From Hyphomicrobium sp. (lineage in GTDB: Bacteria > Pseudomonadota > Alphaproteobacteria > Rhizobiales > Hyphomicrobiaceae), in contig JABFRT010000004.1 of NCBI GenBank assembly GCA_013141015.1, positions 1 to 64,000 on the forward strand: a DNA stretch of 64,000 nucleotides, written 5' to 3'. Position 1 is the stretch's first letter, and each line of letters opens with the position of its first letter. This document shows, piece after piece, positions 63,139-64,000 of this stretch. A model generated the notes under the pieces. That model searched no databases. It saw only the letters and a program-made list of their open reading frames with translations, and was not told the DNA's origin. Made by a program: the position numbers and the translations under genes.

Positions 63139-64000
63139 TCAAGCGCGCACCGCGTGGATACTGGGCTTGTGTTCACGCCCGAGCGCCGAAAATACTGCTC
63201 CAACGATGCCGTCGGCATTCAGTCCCGCGCGGGCGTACATCAGCTCCGGCTTATCATGATCAATAAATGTGTCCGGCAGCACCAGAGAACGGAATTTCAA
63301 GCCCCGTTCAAGCAGGCCGCGGTCTGCCAAGAAATGCAGCACGTGGCTGCCAAATCCGCCGATACTGCCTTCCTCGATGGTGATCAAAACTTCATGCTCG
63401 CGTGCAAGGCGCTCGATCAAATCGCCATCAAGCGGTTTCATGAAGCGCGCGTCGGCAACGGTTGCAGAGAGGCCGAACCCCGCCAACTGGTCTGCGGCAG
63501 CCAACGCTTCACCAAGCCGCGTGCCAAGCGACACAATCGCGACGCTTGAGCCTTCGCGCAACACCCGCCCCTTGCCGATCTGCAACGGCACGCCACGTTC
63601 CGGCATGGCGGCCCCCGTACCCTCGCCACGCGGATAGCGGAACGCCGAGGGCCGGTCATCGATTTGCACGGCGGTCGCCACCATGTGCTTCAATTCCGCT
63701 TCGTCGGCGGGCGCCATAATCACAAAATCCGGCAGGCAGCCGAGATAGGCGAGGTCGAAAGATCCTGCGTGTGTCGGCCCGTCGGCACCCACGAGACCGG
63801 CACGATCAATTGCAAAGCGCACGGGCAAATGTTGTATGGCGACGTCGTGGACGATCTGATCGTACCCGCGCTGCAGGAACGTCGAATAGATCGCAGCAAA
63901 AGGCTTCATACCTTCTGCCGCAAGTCCGGCTGCAAACGTCACGGCGTGCTGCTCGGCAATACCGACATCGAAGGCGCGGTTAGGAAACGCCTTGGCAAAG
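63139..64000 (-). CDS. dxs: 1-deoxy-D-xylulose-5-phosphate synthase, partial (C-terminal part)
   Basis: Thiamine-diphosphate enzyme that starts the MEP isoprenoid pathway. The window ends inside the gene; the last 287 codons are present. The edge begins with '[13 protein letters not shown]' (the catalytic Glu and His of the pyrimidine domain); then '[17 protein letters not shown]', '[19 protein letters not shown]' and the transketolase C-terminal domain 'ALVTIEEG'-like '[17 protein letters not shown]'. Location within the photosynthesis cluster fits its role in feeding carotenoid and phytyl synthesis. The start is outside the window. Confidence 0.96.
   Translation of the reverse strand, partial: FAKAFPNRAFDVGIAEQHAVTFAAGLAAEGMKPFAAIYSTFLQRGYDQIVHDVAIQHLPVRFAIDRAGLVGADGPTHAGSFDLAYLGCLPDFVIMAPADEAELKHMVATAVQIDDRPSAFRYPRGEGTGAAMPERGVPLQIGKGRVLREGSSVAIVSLGTRLGEALAAADQLAGFGLSATVADARFMKPLDGDLIERLAREHEVLITIEEGSIGGFGSHVLHFLADRGLLERGLKFRSLVLPDTFIDHDKPELMYARAGLNADGIVGAVFSALGREHKPSIHAVRA

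Noticed and set aside
1-64000. CRISPR array or insertion sequence
   Set aside because: No regularly spaced identical repeats and no transposase-like frame with terminal inverted repeats was seen.

Overview
This window is a GC-rich chromosomal segment of a purple phototrophic alphaproteobacterium. The photosynthesis genes (reaction centre pufLM, LH1 pufBA, chlorophyllide reductase bchXYZ, anaerobic cyclase bchE, spheroidene-type crtCDEF) show the lifestyle. The cell-cycle pair ctrA and sciP, a rhizobial-type fliJ, an alphaproteobacterial LexA box and a PmtA-type lipid methyltransferase fit Hyphomicrobiales (Rhizobiales) or a close relative. This placement is inference from gene content; no rRNA gene is present.

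Layout. (1) 0-9.2 kb: a DNA C5-methyltransferase diverges from uvrB across a LexA box; then come small accessory genes (a RelE/ParE-like toxin-antitoxin pair, a histidine phosphatase, and three small exported proteins, two of them tandem paralogues). (2) 9.2-17.7 kb: housekeeping enzymes (MBL hydrolase, glutamine-hydrolysing asparagine synthetase, PilZ protein, DbpA-like RNA helicase, GIY-YIG protein, HI0933 flavoprotein, a PPK2). (3) 18.0-21.1 kb: a cell-cycle/motility locus with ctrA, fliJ and sciP, with CtrA-box-like sites in the two intergenic regions. (4) 21.4-23.6 kb: mnmA, pmtA and tRNA-Met(CAT). (5) 24.1-27.5 kb: a PAP2 / GT2-GtrA / ArnT-like operon that probably modifies a surface lipid or glycan. 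(6) 27.8-33.0 kb: alkaline phosphatase with a Pho-box-like site, a metallophosphoesterase, a CYTH triphosphatase and a second PPK2, a run of phosphate and polyphosphate genes. (7) 33.1-42.7 kb: a tightly packed five-gene minus-strand operon of SrfB, SrfC, a one-TM Sel1-like protein, a frameshifted coiled-coil repeat secreted protein, and a PstS-OmpA fusion. This is the least understood part of the window and could encode an envelope-spanning complex. (8) 43.2-64 kb: rsgA, then the photosynthesis gene cluster.

In the photosynthesis cluster, bchE-bchJ (plus strand) sit behind two FNR-like boxes. bphO-bphP (haem oxygenase and bacteriophytochrome histidine kinase) lie between bchJ and pufM. The minus-strand series crtE-crtF-bchC-bchX-bchY-bchZ-pufQ-pufB-pufA-pufL-pufM is the classic crtEF-bchCXYZ-puf superoperon, with a perfect PpsR/CrtJ palindrome in front of crtE/crtD and a promoter for bchC inside the 3' end of crtF. 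crtD-crtC run the other way with an unusually long overlap. A small membrane protein gene and a partial dxs end the window; dxs supplies isoprenoid precursor for carotenoids and the bacteriochlorophyll tail. No pufC or pufX is seen downstream of pufM.
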